This document shows positions 23,301 through 38,300 of a stretch of DNA of 64,000 nucleotides, piece after piece. The notes beneath the pieces were generated by a model. That model saw only the letters and a program-made list of their open reading frames with translations. It was not told the DNA's origin and made no database searches. Source of the DNA: Leptobrachium leishanense (lineage: Eukaryota > Chordata > Amphibia > Anura > Megophryidae); NCBI GenBank assembly GCA_009667805.1, contig CM019068.1, positions 5,315,218-5,379,217 of the forward strand, read 5' to 3'. Position numbers and translations under genes: made by a program. Each line of letters begins with the position of its first letter. The stretch's first letter is position 1.

Positions 23301-26300
23301 CCATAGATTGTGAGTAGGTGGGATTCAGATCTCACCCAGATTTGTTGCCTTTAGGTTCCAGTAGAAGGTTTTGCTCTCGTCGGCGCACAGGCAGCTGGTA
23401 CGGGGACAATCGGCACACGGCTCCTCAGTTAACTCTTCACACGGCCCCAGCTTAACGTCCACCTGATGTGAAGAGAGAGTTACTGGGAGAAGGCTCTGAG
23501 AAGCTCACCAGGAACATATCTGATCCAAGTTATAGAGGTATTCATGTTTCTTGGAAGGTGCTAATCATTGAGGACACAGCTACACGGGCAGCCGTATACA
23601 TGATGAGAGGAGTTTTGATCCTTATAAACATTCCTGATCTCTATAGACGTCACAATAATTTGGCCAACAGAACAAAATGACCATCTTAATATTTCAACGA
23701 AGAACCGCAATGTGCTAAACAAGTCCAAGATGAATATGTCTATCTACACAACCCTGGTGGACTCATGATAGAAGCACAGAGCAGTTGCTCTCGGTTAAGC
23801 TGATCCACCCTTTTTGAGGGCAGTTGCTCATCATGCCGCCTCTTTATATTACTCGATTCGATTCTTTAGGACTATGAGGTCTTTTCTGCTGGGTTCACTG
23901 TGCCGCCTATATTCCACTCTAATGTGCCATGGGAATGGTGATAATGATGCGTTTTATATCCTCACCTTTATGCACTCCTTCAGGTAGCTGAAGACGCTGG
24001 CTTTCAGGGTGAAGGTCTCTCCTCTGACCACGGAGTATGGCAAGGTGACATCCACGAAGAATGGCTGAAAAACACGGAGGGAGGTCGGGGAGGAGAGGCC
24101 GAAACCACTAGGTCCCATGCAGAGGGCCCCGGCGTTCCAGTCTGTGATGGTGTCTGGGGCAGCTTGATGGAGAACAGCGCTGCCCGAGTCTCTAGAAATC
24201 CGACAACACAGACAGACGTATAAGAAACGCCAAGAAAACAATACACTCATTTAATGCTTCGTTTAATCAATCATTTTCTTATTTTGTGCTAAATTCCGGG
24301 TAGAACATGTGACTGCAGGAGCTCTGCTTAATGAAATTAAAATGACTATTTGTTTGTTCCGGTGAAGCCTCCAGGAGTAGAACCTCACAGGTATCAGGGA
24401 GAGCACAGGGATAAACACGTGCAAATAAATTGTGGAAAAGGCCAAAGCAGAGCACCCAAAGGCCTCCCTCCAACTGCCCACCCACTATGCATCTATTCCA
24501 GGGGGTAAGTCGAGTGGAGGCACAAAGGAAATTCAGTTCCTCCACTATTTTCTCAAAGAACGGAGTTCCCCTTTGTCCCACACACTGAGAAGCTGTAATT
24601 ACCTTCAAATCATATCTTTCCTTATAGAGTCACCAGGAATATATTCCATTGGTTACATTTATCACAATCAGACCCTAAGCCCAACCTAACCCTATCAGGG
24701 TTATTCAAAGAGCTCCACATTGTGTCCGAAAGGAAACCGAACAGTGAAAATCAGCGTTCGGTTACCTTTCCTGGCCATTCAGCTATTCAGAGAGCAGGCA
24801 GTTCGCCAAATCCTGGCGAATTGCCTGCACATACGGTGCCTGTTCGGTGCCTGTTCGAGGGCAGTGAATCCCCATAGAGAAGCAATGCTTCATCTATTCA
24901 GAGAACACAAACCAGCAGTGAAAAGTTGCCGAATTGCCCTGATGTTCAGTGGTTTCATTCGGCAGATTTATTCAGGCGAATCCCATAGGCTTCAATGTTA
25001 AAAATATTCCGTTTTTATTCCAATATCTAATAAACCGTTTATTATAAAATTCTGCAGCAAAAAGTCTCTTTATTTATAGAATTTTTAGGCATTTTTTGGG
25101 ATTTGTTTTGCGAAATTTTTTTTTCCTTCTTTTTTTTAAAGCATTTTCTTTTTTCTGTAACAGCCCTTTTTATTATCATTCCTTGGATTTTATATGTCAA
25201 TTTCAGACATTTTCACTCAGTAGTTTCTTTGCAAACAACGTTTCACTTTTCAAACATTCAAGCAAACTGTTTTTTTTTTTTACTCCATTCGTCTGCGGTG
25301 TCGGGTTTTTCCAGCGGCTGCTCTGCGCTGTGATCGGCGGCTGCTCGGGTTTCTCCGGCATGTTCGGCGGGGTTAATCCAGATGTTTTTGCGGGTTTCAG
25401 TGTGCCTTCGCCGGGTTTTGCGGTGAGTGTTTGTCAGGTTTGCGGCGACTTTTCCCTGCACTACGACGGCCCTGTGTTGTTTGCTGAATACACTGCAGGG
25501 TCGCCGAAATGGGATCACCAAATCACACTGAATTGAAGAGAATGAAAAGTAACCGAATGTGCGGTGACTTTTCGATTCTCTTTGAATAACCCTGAATGTG
25601 TAAGCATTGATGTGGAATGTGCGCGTGGAGTGATGGGCTCATGCAACGTCTGAGTGGTTGAGAAGCAGAAACCTCGTAGAGTTCCCACACTTATTGTTTT
25701 AGAACTAGACCCTGATTTGTTGTAAGATATCATTTCACCTTGAAGCTACCACTGCCTCCTTCTCTTAAGGTGTCCCATACACCAGACCTGGAGACCATGA
25801 ACATACGTGGTTCTTTTGCTCTACCCAAGTCACACTTTCCAACCTAGGAAGGTTCTTCCCTTTAAAGTCTATGCAGATATCTGGCTCTTCTAACCCTTCT
25901 CTGTAACTACTGCAAGACGTTGCTCTCATTCTGAGGCCTTCTGGGTGATTTTTAGGACATTTCTAAACCTGACTCCCACACATCCACTGTTCCAGATACT
26001 CCTGTACGATTACTGGAGGCAACCAGTGGCCTGAACCCAGGACGTACTTCAAAACGAGAGAAATCTCAATGTATCCTTCCTGGTAAAATACTTTATAAAT
26101 AAATAAATAAATATCCCTTTGGGTTCGGCTGCTAACTCCAACCCCTCTTCCATGAAATTTACTCAGCGACCAACTTCCCCGTCAATCAAACCTCCAACAA
26201 CTCATCTCCAGTCTGTGTTTCCCATATTTCAAGCACATCCAATCCTCCTCTCTGACCATAACCCTCCAACCCGCAAACCTCTCTTACGCCGAGCCACAGT

Positions 26301-29300
26301 CTCCCGCCCCGACCGTTAAAGAACCTTTAGATCCAAAATCTCTAAAGCTGACATAGGTAATATCTGCTCTACACCCTAATGCCCTCCCATCCCCCACACA
26401 TCCCATAATTTCAAATATTCAGCCTTTTCACCCTCACCTTTTTCGTGCAAACCTCACTCCCCTTAGATTGCAAGCTCCTCTGCCCAGGGTCCTCCTTGCT
26501 TCTCTGTGTCCGACTTGATTTTGCATTGAGTTATTGTATGGCTTGTCTTCCGCATTGTGCAACATGACTGAACAGGCTGGCGCTACGTACATTATTATAA
26601 TTAAATGCTCCTGTTTTGGGGATTTTTGGTTTAAATGGTCACAATTGTGGAGACAGAAACATGAGAGCAACATCCATATACAATGAGGTTATTCACAAAG
26701 CACCCAAACCAAAGACAATTTTGGTGCTTTTTATTTCGGCGATTCCATTTCGGCAAAAATTTGGTGCATTCGCTATTTATCAAATATTCACCATATTGCC
26801 CCAAAAATGGAGTCACTGGAAGCGGTTACAGGATGTTGGCGAAAAGGGACTGATAGCCGCCGAATAGGAATGGGCAAATCCCACCCAACTGGAAAAGTAA
26901 ATAGAAAGTCGCCTATTAGGTTAAATCAATAAAAATGTAGTAAAAAGATGTGTCTAAATAATAAAAAGGTCTGTTACAAAATATTACAATAACGCCAAAA
27001 AAAATGTCTTGTAAAAATATACAGAAAATATTTAAAAAAATATTTTTTAAAGAGGTTTTGTAAAAAATAAAATTAATAAATGGTCTTAAAAAAAGATATT
27101 ATATTTATTACCTATGGCATTCGCCTGTTTAAACCCGTCGAGTTGAAATCACAGAAATCAGCTCATTTTGCTGCAATTTGATGCTGTGTGAATGGTCAAA
27201 ACATTTGAAACCCAGGACATACTTGAAGACGAGAGAAATCTCAATGTATCCTTCCTGAAAAATACTATGCAAATAAATACATTTGTTCTCTATTGGACAA
27301 TTTCGGTGTCGAAATGCGTCGAAATGCATTGAAATGCGTCGAAATGCGTCGAAATGCGTCGAAATGCATGGTATTTTGCTGTAAATCCTCCTGCATTTGG
27401 CAAAAATACAGCTTTGTGAGTCGATGAATTGCCCAGAAATCGCAGATCGGGTGAAATTCGCCGTTCAATGCAATTTGGTGGCAAATTCGGACCTTAGTGA
27501 ATAACCTCCAATGTGTATTCACAAAATACATGAAAAATATAAGCTTCATCAACAAAACAGAAACCGAGACCCGACTCGCACTTTCTGTTATCCGGAATTT
27601 TGTGCAATATGCAAGAAAACGCGCAGCGTGTAAAGTAACGTCCTGCTCTGTTCATGTAACACGGTAAACTCCTCACCCTGTGGGGACGAGCAGCCACAGC
27701 CAGGTCTCAGGGAAATATACTCGGACTTTCTCAGCCTTTTTTGGCTCCTCTGGAATTTCATTCGATTGGGGAGTAAATGCGATGCCCTCTAAAAATAAAA
27801 GAGAGGGTAACTTTGTTGTGGATTTGAGAGTCGTTTTAGGTCGAGTTAACCTGGAAATATTATTTCTTCACAAACGGCTATAAATGATTTTAAGGTAAAA
27901 CGAGTTCAGCCCCGCTCGTTCACCCCCGCTCGTTCACCCCCACTCGTTCACCCCCGCTCGTTCACCCCCGCTCGTTCACCCAATACAGGGCGTTTGGAAT
28001 AAATAGGACATTAAAGAACGGAAACTTTCAAAACACAATTTTTCCTCTTACAGAATGGTCAGTTTCATTGAAAGATACAGCTGGAAGATATTTACCCCTT
28101 GCGATCGGCACGCGACCCAGGCCAGGATGAGCTGCCACGTCAACATCGTCTTTCTTTAATATATTATAGCGGAAACATTCTATGGGTTTTTTAATGTCAG
28201 CGCTGGTGATTATTTTTAATTTCGTGCCCTGTAATGCAAAAATCAAAACCAAAAGAGTTAAAGAGTCCAAATATGGCAGCTGTCTACTGTCATCAAGAGG
28301 CGTCTACTGACATCAGGGCAGGGGATCGTTACTGTTTTATGCTCCCTGCACACATCTCGTCTTGTTTCTAAGCATTACGCCCAATGGCGGACTTTCTTTC
28401 TAAGCCAAAAGAATATATTTTTGCTCAGGAAAATGATTCTGAAGTGAGTAAATATAATCCTCAGGAATCAAAGGTCATGGCGGCCATCAAGTGACGCTAT
28501 CACAAAGACATTTAAGGAATGCACCTGTAAACATGTAACACAGTGACTATATACAGAATGCGCCTGTAAACATGTAACACAGTGACTATATACAGAATGC
28601 ACCTGTAAACATGTAACATAGTGACTATATACAGAATGCGCCTGTAAACATGTAACATAGTGACTATATACAGAATGCGCCTGTAAACATGTAACCAGTG
28701 ACTATATACAGAATGCACCTGTAAACATGTAACATAGTGACTATATACAGAATGCACCTGTAAACATGTAACACAGTGACTATATACAGAATGCGCCTGT
28801 AAACATGTAACACAGTGACTATATACAGAATGCGCCTGTAAACATGTAACACAGTGACTATATACAGAATGCACCTGTAAACATGTAACACAGTGACTAT
28901 ATACAGAATGTACCTGTAAACATGTAACATAGTGACTATATACAGAATGCGCCTGTAAACATGTAACCAGTGACTATATACAGAATGCGCCTGTAAACAT
29001 GTAACACAGTGACTATATACAGAATGCACCTGTAAACATGTAACACAGTGACTATATACAGAATGCACCTGTAAACATGTAACATAGTGACTATATACAG
29101 AATGCACCTGTAAACATCTAACATAGTGACTATATTACCTACATATTTATTTTCTGTTAATCTGTAAATTTGTTTTGTGGTAATTTCTTGCATTTTACCA
29201 CTTTGTATTTCTGTAACCATGTTCTTGAACCCAGGACATACTTGAAAACGAGAGAAATCTCAATGTATCCTTCCTGGGAAAATCCTTTATAAATAAATAA

Positions 29301-32300
29301 ATTGTCCCATCTCCATCGGGGCATCAAAATGTGTAGAATGAAGTACAAAACTCTTTTAGGGAAAACAGAAGGGACATTGCAAAGCCCACCCTTCTTCTTT
29401 ACATGCAACTGCAAACAGCCCTGCAGCAGAGCGGTATCACTAGGGGAGGCGGGAGGTGCAGACCGCACCGGGTGTCACCCTAGCCAGGAATTCTCCCACC
29501 ACAACAGGCTTGAAAGTGAGCCAGCACTCAGCAGTGATGTTGCTAGGGGAAGGTAGAGGGGGGGCATGGTTCCCCTTACATCAGGGGAGTAGGGCAGTTC
29601 CATCTTTTACAATCTCCCAAAACTGGGGTGGTTTTCCAGCTTCACTCTAATAAAAAAATAAATACTGTCAGAAAGAAAGGATAATTCTAATATTTCTAAT
29701 AAAGAGATGATTACCGTAAACAGGCTGTAGATATCAACATAATTGTTGCGGTGTCCTGGATAAATGATGCTCCTCCAATATCTGCAATAGGTAAAGTGGT
29801 CTTGGATGCGATAATCATATCCTCCAAAATCATTGGACGTGAATAAGGAGTGGACCTGAGGAGGAAATAACACGAGGAGCAAAGTGAAATCTTTGACAGG
29901 CAGTTATACTGCTCATCGTAACTTTGAAATATATTATCCATCTTTCTGTAAAAACATTGGGCCATATTATTCCAAAGCTGATGCTAACGTAACCAGAGCT
30001 GTTGTAAATTTACCAGAGCTATTATGGTCTATGGAGCTGTTAAGTTTACAACAGCTCTGGTTAAGTTAGCACCAGCTTTGGAATACGGCCCAATGTCCGT
30101 TGATTTTGTGGTTTGAAATAATGTAAAGATCTGATAAAATGCTGTGTGCCTTCAGGGACAGTATGACCTGAACAAAACAATCACATAAATACTCACTTCA
30201 CCAGCTCAAATTTATATAAAATGGTGAGGGAAGGAGAGAGGAAAAAGGAAGGAAGGAGAGGAAGGAGAGGAGGGGGAGGAAGGGAAGGAAGGAATGAAAT
30301 TCCTCCAAACACTGTTGCAGATGTCATCCTTTAATCATGACTCCCCATGTTCTCTTGACTTCTTCTTGTGAACTGATGGGTGGTTTCCATGTGTTGTCAC
30401 TGGCTCCTCCCTCACTGGTCTTTTTTACTTTGAAACGTGTGCCCTTATTATTTATTACTACGGATAAAATGCTCTATACATCTGGAGATATCTCACTTTA
30501 TCGGCCGTGAGCTCTTTTTCAGGTTTCATTAAGACCACACTCTCATCCACGACTCTCAGGGCGCAGAGGGATCCGGGATCAGCCTGGATCTTTAGAGACA
30601 CATCAGATCCGGGGAGGACTTCATCAGGGGCGAAACCAACTGATACCTGAGGAGGAAATGACAGATTCCTTTAGAAAAGGTTGCATTTGTCTACAGAAAT
30701 AAAAACAACCACACTACTCCTATCTGCAATTAATCTGCCAGTGAGTGTCTACTCAGATCTCATAGCTGATTTTATCATGGCAGGAAAATATTACACCGCA
30801 TGTGCGTCAGTCTGATCCCGCCCCCTGCGCAGCCAAGGACTGAAATGTCAGGCATATCTGTTACAACTTGTCTTCCCTGAATCAAGAGCTTCTCAAAAAA
30901 ATACAACAGGATCCCATATAAAATACAATGGAAATGGCGTTACAAAATACACCCTACAACTAGCCCTACGTCATGTTGATGACCTAGACATGAGTGCGGG
31001 AGGAAGAGAACAGACGCTGTATATAAAGCTACAGAGACACTTTTGTACTCTGAATAAGTGTCATTTTGTTCACTTTGGGCTGATGTTATTGGAAACATGG
31101 AAGGGGTTAACTCTTTCTGGTTTACGTTCAAGATACTCATCCCGTCATTTGTAAGAATGTCTTGTGAAGGTGTCTGAAGTGCTTCACGTGGACTGAGACA
31201 AACGTTAGACTTTCGGAAGGTCCAAACAGATGATTTGGGGGGCAGCGAGTCATCTTAATTTAATATCTTATTATCTCATTATCTCATCATCTTATTATTT
31301 TATCATCTTAATTTAATATATTATCATTTTATTATCTTATAATATTATGTAACATTTTACCATTTTATTATCTTATCATCGTATTATCTTATCATCTTAA
31401 TTTAATGTATTATCATCTTATTATCATGATTTAATATCTTATCTTATTATCTTATCATCTTAATTTAATAGCCCAGCATCTTATCTCATCATCTTATTAT
31501 CTTATCATCTTAATTTAATATATTATCATCTTATTATCTTATCTTATTATCTCATCATCTTAATTTATTATCTTATCATTTTATTATCCTATCATCTTAA
31601 TTTAATATCTTACCATTTTATTATCTTATCATCGTATTATCTCATCATCTTAATTTAATGTATTATCTTATTATCATAAATTTAATATCTTACCATCATC
31701 TTATCATCTTAATTCAATATATTATCATTCTATTATCTTATCATCTTAATTTAATATCTTATCATTTTATCATCTTAATTTAATGGCTTATCAGCTTATA
31801 TCTCATCATCTTAATTTAATCTTATCATCTTATTATCTTATCTTATTATTTTATCATCTTAATTTAATATCTTAGCATTTTATTATCTTATCATCTTAAT
31901 TTAATATCTTACCATTTTATTATCCTATCATCATATTATCTCGTCATCTTAATTTAATGTCTTATAATCTTATTATCATGATTTAATATCTTATCATCTT
32001 ATTATCTTATCATCTCAATTTAATAGCTCAACATCTTATTATCTTAATTTAATATCTCATCATCTTATTATCTTATCATCTTAATTTAATATCTCATCAT
32101 CGTATTATCTTATCATCTTATTATCTCAATCGTAATTTATTATCTTATCATTTTATTATCTTATCATCTTAATTTAATATCTTACCATTTTATTATCTTA
32201 TCATCGTATTATCTCATCATCTTAATTTAAAGTCTTATCATCTTATTATCATAATTTAATATTTTATCTTATTATCTTAATTTAATATCCCATCATCTTA

Positions 32301-35300
32301 TTATTTTATCATCCTAATTTAATATCCTATCAGCTTATTATCTTATCGTCTTATTATCTCATCACCTTTTTTATTATCTTATCATCTTATTATCTTATCA
32401 TCATATTATCTCATCATCGTAATTTAATGTCTTATCATCTTATTATCATAATTTAATATCTTACCATATTATTATCGTATCATATTATTGTCTTATCATC
32501 TTAATTTAATATCTTATTATCTTATCATCTCAATTTAATAGCCTATCATCTTATTATCTTATTTTATTATCTTATCATCATAATCCAATATCCTTCATCT
32601 TATTAAATTAAGATGATAAGATAATAAAATGATAAGATATTAAATTAAGATGATAAGATAATAAAATGATAAGATATTAAATTACGATGCTAAGATAATA
32701 TCTTATCATCTTATCATTTTATAATCTTATCTTGATTTATTATCGTATAATCTTAATTTAATATCTCAGCATCGTATTATCTTATCATCTTAATTTAATA
32801 TCTTATCATCTCAAGTTAATATCTCATCATCGTATTATCTTACATCTTAATTTATTATCTTATCATCTTACTTTAATACCATTTTATTATCTTATCATCT
32901 TAATTTAATATCATCTTATTATCTTATCATCTTAATTTATTATCTTATCATCTTAATTTATTATCACATCATCTTAATTTAATGGAATGAAATTAAATAC
33001 ATTTTTATGAATAAGATCACATTAGTTAGTGATTTCTAACTTACATGTGGAGTAAAGAGGGAGAAACCTTACTATTGTGAAGCCGTTTTTTTTATCACGG
33101 GACACGACCATGACCAACCTCAAGGCCAACCGCGACCGGATGCCCTTTCCTTATATTTAAACTCACTTTATTCTGGAAGCATCTCTGAATGGTAAACTTG
33201 TCGGAATCTGCAACAATCTCTCCGTCTGGCAGTAAGATGTACACGAGGACATGGAGAGATGGAGACATGTCAGGCGTCAGAGGGAAGTTAAACGAGGTGG
33301 AGCCGGTCAGATCTGAGTGAGAGAAGGACACGTGGCATCATGACACAATGTTATATAGATGGATGGATGGAATGTGACACAATGTAAACCCAAGAGAAGT
33401 CCAATTCCATAACTCCAGCTCTTAACTCATGCCGGTCGCAAGATGCTCTTTCAGCTGGCATCGGATCCAGGAACTTTCCAGCAGCTGCTCTTCCAGCCTC
33501 CAGTGGAGGTATAGTGATGGATAATCACAATGGAATATTATAACGTCTTTGTTTTCCAGGGGACAAGTCCAATATAAAGACCTGCAGAGTCCGCAGTGAT
33601 TGAAACTGATAATCAAATCATTACCAGGAAGGGATTTCAGAATTTTAATGGTAATAATTATAATAAATATAATATTTGAATGAAGATTCTTATTGTGTGG
33701 ATCAAACGGGAACTCAGCTCCTTCTGCAAAAATCGAGCAGGAGCTATGTTTCCATGCATTCCCCCACAACGTGACCCCTGGTATTTCTGATGAATATGTA
33801 TTGGATCACCCACGGTGATTACAGAACGTTCTTCAGCATGGTCTTCCAGTTTTGTCTCTTCTTTACGAATAAGTCTTACCTTCAGCCGAATTTTCCACAA
33901 GAATTTCTGTCTTTCCAAACGCCCAGATAGACGCCTTGGATGCCACCTGGAGAGAAGGAGATCATGGTCTGTTAAACTGGAATATTTTCAACACAGACTG
34001 AACGATCTGATAACTCGTCATTTCATTACAGTCACATTTATTCCATTGTTATCATTTTGAACAGTCCGTCGAATATTCAGATTATGCTCATGCACCGAAC
34101 CTGCTCAAACTACAACCGCTTAATGAAAGCACTTTGAGCTACAAACAGATGTGTGTGTCAGTGATGCTTGATTTAAAGCTCTCATGGAATGAATCTACAT
34201 TCATGTTGCTACAAGCATTTTTACACACACGGGAGAAGCACTTTACCCACACCTGCCAGGTACACGGCTGGTGCTTGACCTAGTGCAGTGTTTCCCAAAC
34301 CTGTCCTCGGGTCCCACTGACAGGCCAGGTTTGCAGGATATGTGAACAGGGCCAGATTCTATGGGGCTGGAGCTGAATATTATGGTGGTCTTGTTTTGGA
34401 ATTTAGTGAAATGAAAACATATTCAGGTTACTTAATGCTGCAGAAATGGTATATCTAACCAGGCAGTTACTGTGTGATTAATTTTTCATTAAGATTTCAT
34501 TCATTTGTAGAGTGTAAAATTTTTTTTTTCCCATTTTATCATCCAAACCATTGTGGTTATATATTCTATAGGGAATTCTTGTTAAAAAAAAATGTGAAGT
34601 GGGAACCTGTTACTGCATTTTTCTGAGAAAATACACAATTTTAACCATAAAATGAAAAATGTTGCTTGTGTTTTGGAGAGTGATGTTTTATGAATAATAT
34701 TTCTATGTATAAACCACTGTCAAGAGATAAAAGTTGAGTAACGGCAGTGGTATTGCTCATTTTATACGTGACAAATGGACAATACCATTGCTTTGGAATT
34801 AAAAATAAAATATTTTTTTTTTCTTTTCTTTTAGATTTTGCATGTTCAGGTTTGGTATCAATTCAAAGGCCAGACTCTGACCTGTTCAATGACACCTCCC
34901 TTGACCTTGTGAGGTGTAAAGATTAGTGACGCAGGGGTCTAAAGACCACCCAGTGCTCTCCGCTGCAGTGCAGCGTTTTAGGTTTTGATGTAACAATTCG
35001 TAACAATGGATTGTGCCATCGCCTCCACACTTGTTGGTGACATGAGAAATGTGATGGTGAGTTAGTGCAGAATCATTGTTCACTTTAAAAGTGAAAAATA
35101 TTGCTGTGCTAGAAAGAAAAAAAAAAAGTTTTTTTTTTACTATTACATAAAACCTAGTTATGTTTAGTATCATTGGAAAGGCCATGCTCTGGCCTTTTCA
35201 ACGATACCGCACACGAGCCTGTAGCTGCTATGTAGTTGGAGATACAGGGGTCTAAATGCCCATCAATGCAGATATAGTTATCCTTTCTGTGGGCCTATCC

Positions 35301-38300
35301 TGGGGCATGGGCCTGGAGCTGCTGCTCCATCAGCCCCTATGTTAATCTGGCCCTGTATGTGAAGCACAGCACAGGTGATATGATTTGCTGCACAGTGATT
35401 GCAGGATTCAGTCTGTATTTTCCCAGGCGATCTGCAAAATCTGGCTTGGCTGAGGGTCCCGAGGAGGGGTTTGAGAAACACTGACCCAATGTGTGTATGT
35501 ATGTGCAATGTATTTGTGTGAAAAACGTAAAGTACATGTATGTGGCTGTCTAGGAGGAATGTGCATATATGTGAGTCTGTCTGTGTTTATGTGTGGGTGT
35601 ATCTGCCTGTGTAGTATATATAGAATGTGTGATTTTGTGTCTGTTTCTATATAGAGGTATAGTTCACTGTGTGTATACATTAGACATGTGCACAACAAAA
35701 AAATAATAGTTTTGTTTAGTTTCGGATTGTTTCATTATGTTTTTCAATTAGTTTCGGTGTGGCTGTTATGTTACAATGATTCGGATCGATTCGTTATTTC
35801 ATTTTGATTCGGTATTACGGAATGGTGAAACAAATGAATTATTTACTGTTTTTTTACTGTAATTGAGGGTTAAAAGATGCGTAATCCCACTGTCCTTGGT
35901 GCTGAATTATGTTCCCTATGCTTAGCACTAGGTTTATAAGGGCTACGGTAAGGTTTAGTTCTAGGGTTAAGGCTAGCGTTAGGTTAGGGGCGGGCTAGGG
36001 TTGGGGTTACAGTTTCTGGGTTTCATATGATTAAAGCTAGGGTTAGGTGTAGGGTTAGTGTTACCTTAATTTTTTTTTTACTGTTTAGTTTACATCCAAA
36101 ATTGTATGATTTATATTCAGAGCTAGTCAATAATAATCAGAAAAATCTGATTGATTTGATGTTTTTATTGAGAAAAATATTTGGTTCAGACATCAGCAAT
36201 CCAGAATTTAGATTGATCCGAATTGCTGATATTTCGGACCATTTCTTAATAGGTGTGAACCGAATTTGCACATGTTTATTGCATGGACGTGTTCGCAGTT
36301 ATGTGCATGTGTTTCACTGAAGGGGATATTCGACATTTCGGTGCTCTCTCATTCCCCGCACTTTGGGGGAAACAAATTCCGCGACCCTGTGGTGAATTCA
36401 GCATTTACCGCAGGGCTGGGCCGGCCAAAGCCATTGTGCTGCCTGGAGCAAAGGATGAATTGCTGCCCCCCCCCCAAAAAAAATGCGGTGTCGGTGTGTA
36501 TGAGAGTATCACAGAGGCCACAGCAACAAAACTCGGGAAAACTGTATTTTAGCGTTGTAAATTATTACGTGTGTGTCCCTCGGTGTGTGTGTCTGTGTTA
36601 TGTGTCCCTCAGTGTGTGTGTGTCTGTGTTATGTGTCCCTCAGTGTGTGTGTCTGTGTTATGTGTCCCTCAGTGTGTGTGTGTCAGTGTTATGTGTCCCT
36701 CAGTGTGTGTGTCGTGTCCCTCAGTGGGTGTGTCTGTGTTATGTGTCCCTCAGTGTGTGTGTGTCCGTGTTATGCATCCCTCAGTGTGGGTGTGTCTGCG
36801 TTACTTGTCCCTCAGTGTGTGTGTGTCTGTGTTATGCATCCCTCAGTGGGTGTGTCTGTGTTCAGTGGTGTATTTTGGCCTAGGCCAACAAGGCTTAGGA
36901 CTAGGGCGGCACTTTCCAGGGGGCGGAGGAAGAATACATTGAGATTTCACTAATTTTCAAGTATGTCCTGGGTAGGCAAGGCCTAGGCTTTCACTTTCCA
37001 GGGGGCAGCAAAAAACCTCACCACTAATTGGGTTACTCACAGAGCACCGAAATGACGCCAACATTTTGGTGTTCTGTAGTTTCCTGCACTCCGGGCAATA
37101 AAATTTCCCCACCCTGCAGTGAATTCACCATTCACCGCAGGGTCCCCAAAGTGCATGGAGTCGGCCGCTGAATGCCGCCACCGCAAACCCGTGGCCTGCG
37201 GTTTTCAAAAAAACTACTGAACGAAAATGTCTGGAATTTACACATAAGATCCTATGATTGATAATAAAAAGTTCTGTTACAGAAAAAAGAAAAAACGCTA
37301 TTAAAAAAAAGGGGGGGGAAATTTTGCCAAAAAAATATCTACTGCCATTTCTCTGCTGTTTGGTGTTCTCTGAATAGATTAAACATTACTTCTCTATGGG
37401 GATTTGCAATGCCTTCAAACAGCCCCGTACTTGCTGGCAGTTCGCCAAACTTGTGTGTGAGCATATCACAGAGCAGTGGTGTACTTAGAGGAGTGGCGGG
37501 GGCGGGCCATACCAGGTACTAGTGATTATTGGGGTGTCATTAGGGGGTACTAGGAGGTGCCACTGTCACTGTGTGTCAGCTTTGAGCTGTGTTCTCAAAC
37601 AACGAGCAGCGGCACAGGGCGGTTGCATAAGGAATAAAATCGAATAGAATAAAAATCCCCCTCTCCTCCCTCCATAGCTCCTCCCCTGCCCCGCAGCAGC
37701 TCTAGGAGAGTGGAGGGGGATGTGATTTGTGTGCAGAGAGAGAAGATGACAGTAAACGGCAGGTAAAGGGGGGGGGGTATCAGCAGAATATGAAGCCCTT
37801 TCTGCTTACGGCTGTTTAAAGTGGACCTTTCCTTAACCAGCACTGCAGCGATCAGAAATTTGTCATTGAGCTGCCCGGCTCTTGGTGAGGGCACGCATAG
37901 AGGGGGCCAGGCTGCATTCACTGCATCACCAGTGAATAGGCAGCCCAGGGTAAACAGGGACAGGGAAGAGGGAGTCTTAAAAAACTGCCGCCGAACAGCA
38001 CCATATTTCACTGTCGCCGACCAGCACCATATTTCACTGCTGCCGAACAGTGCCGCATTTCACCGCCGCCGAGCAGCACTGTATTTCACTGCCGCCGAAC
38101 AGGCACCGTATTTCACTGCCACCAAACAGCACCGTATTTCACTGCCGCCGAACAGGCACCGGATTTCACTGCCACCAAACAGCACCGATTTCACTGCCAC
38201 CAAACAGGCACCAGATTTCACTGCTGCCGAACAGACACCATATTTCACTGCCGCCGAACAGCACTGTTTTTCACTGCCGCCAAACAAACACCGTATTTCA

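Noticed and set aside
25096..25536. 146-codon plus-strand frame rich in Phe
   Set aside because: It lies inside a TIR element (24696-25594) present in several copies without the frame conserved.
28510..29135. CRISPR-like regular repeats (39 bp)
   Set aside because: Units are contiguous, with no unique spacers, and the context is a vertebrate intron.
36266..36953. Cys/Val-rich overlapping frames
   Set aside because: They come from a GT-rich minisatellite.
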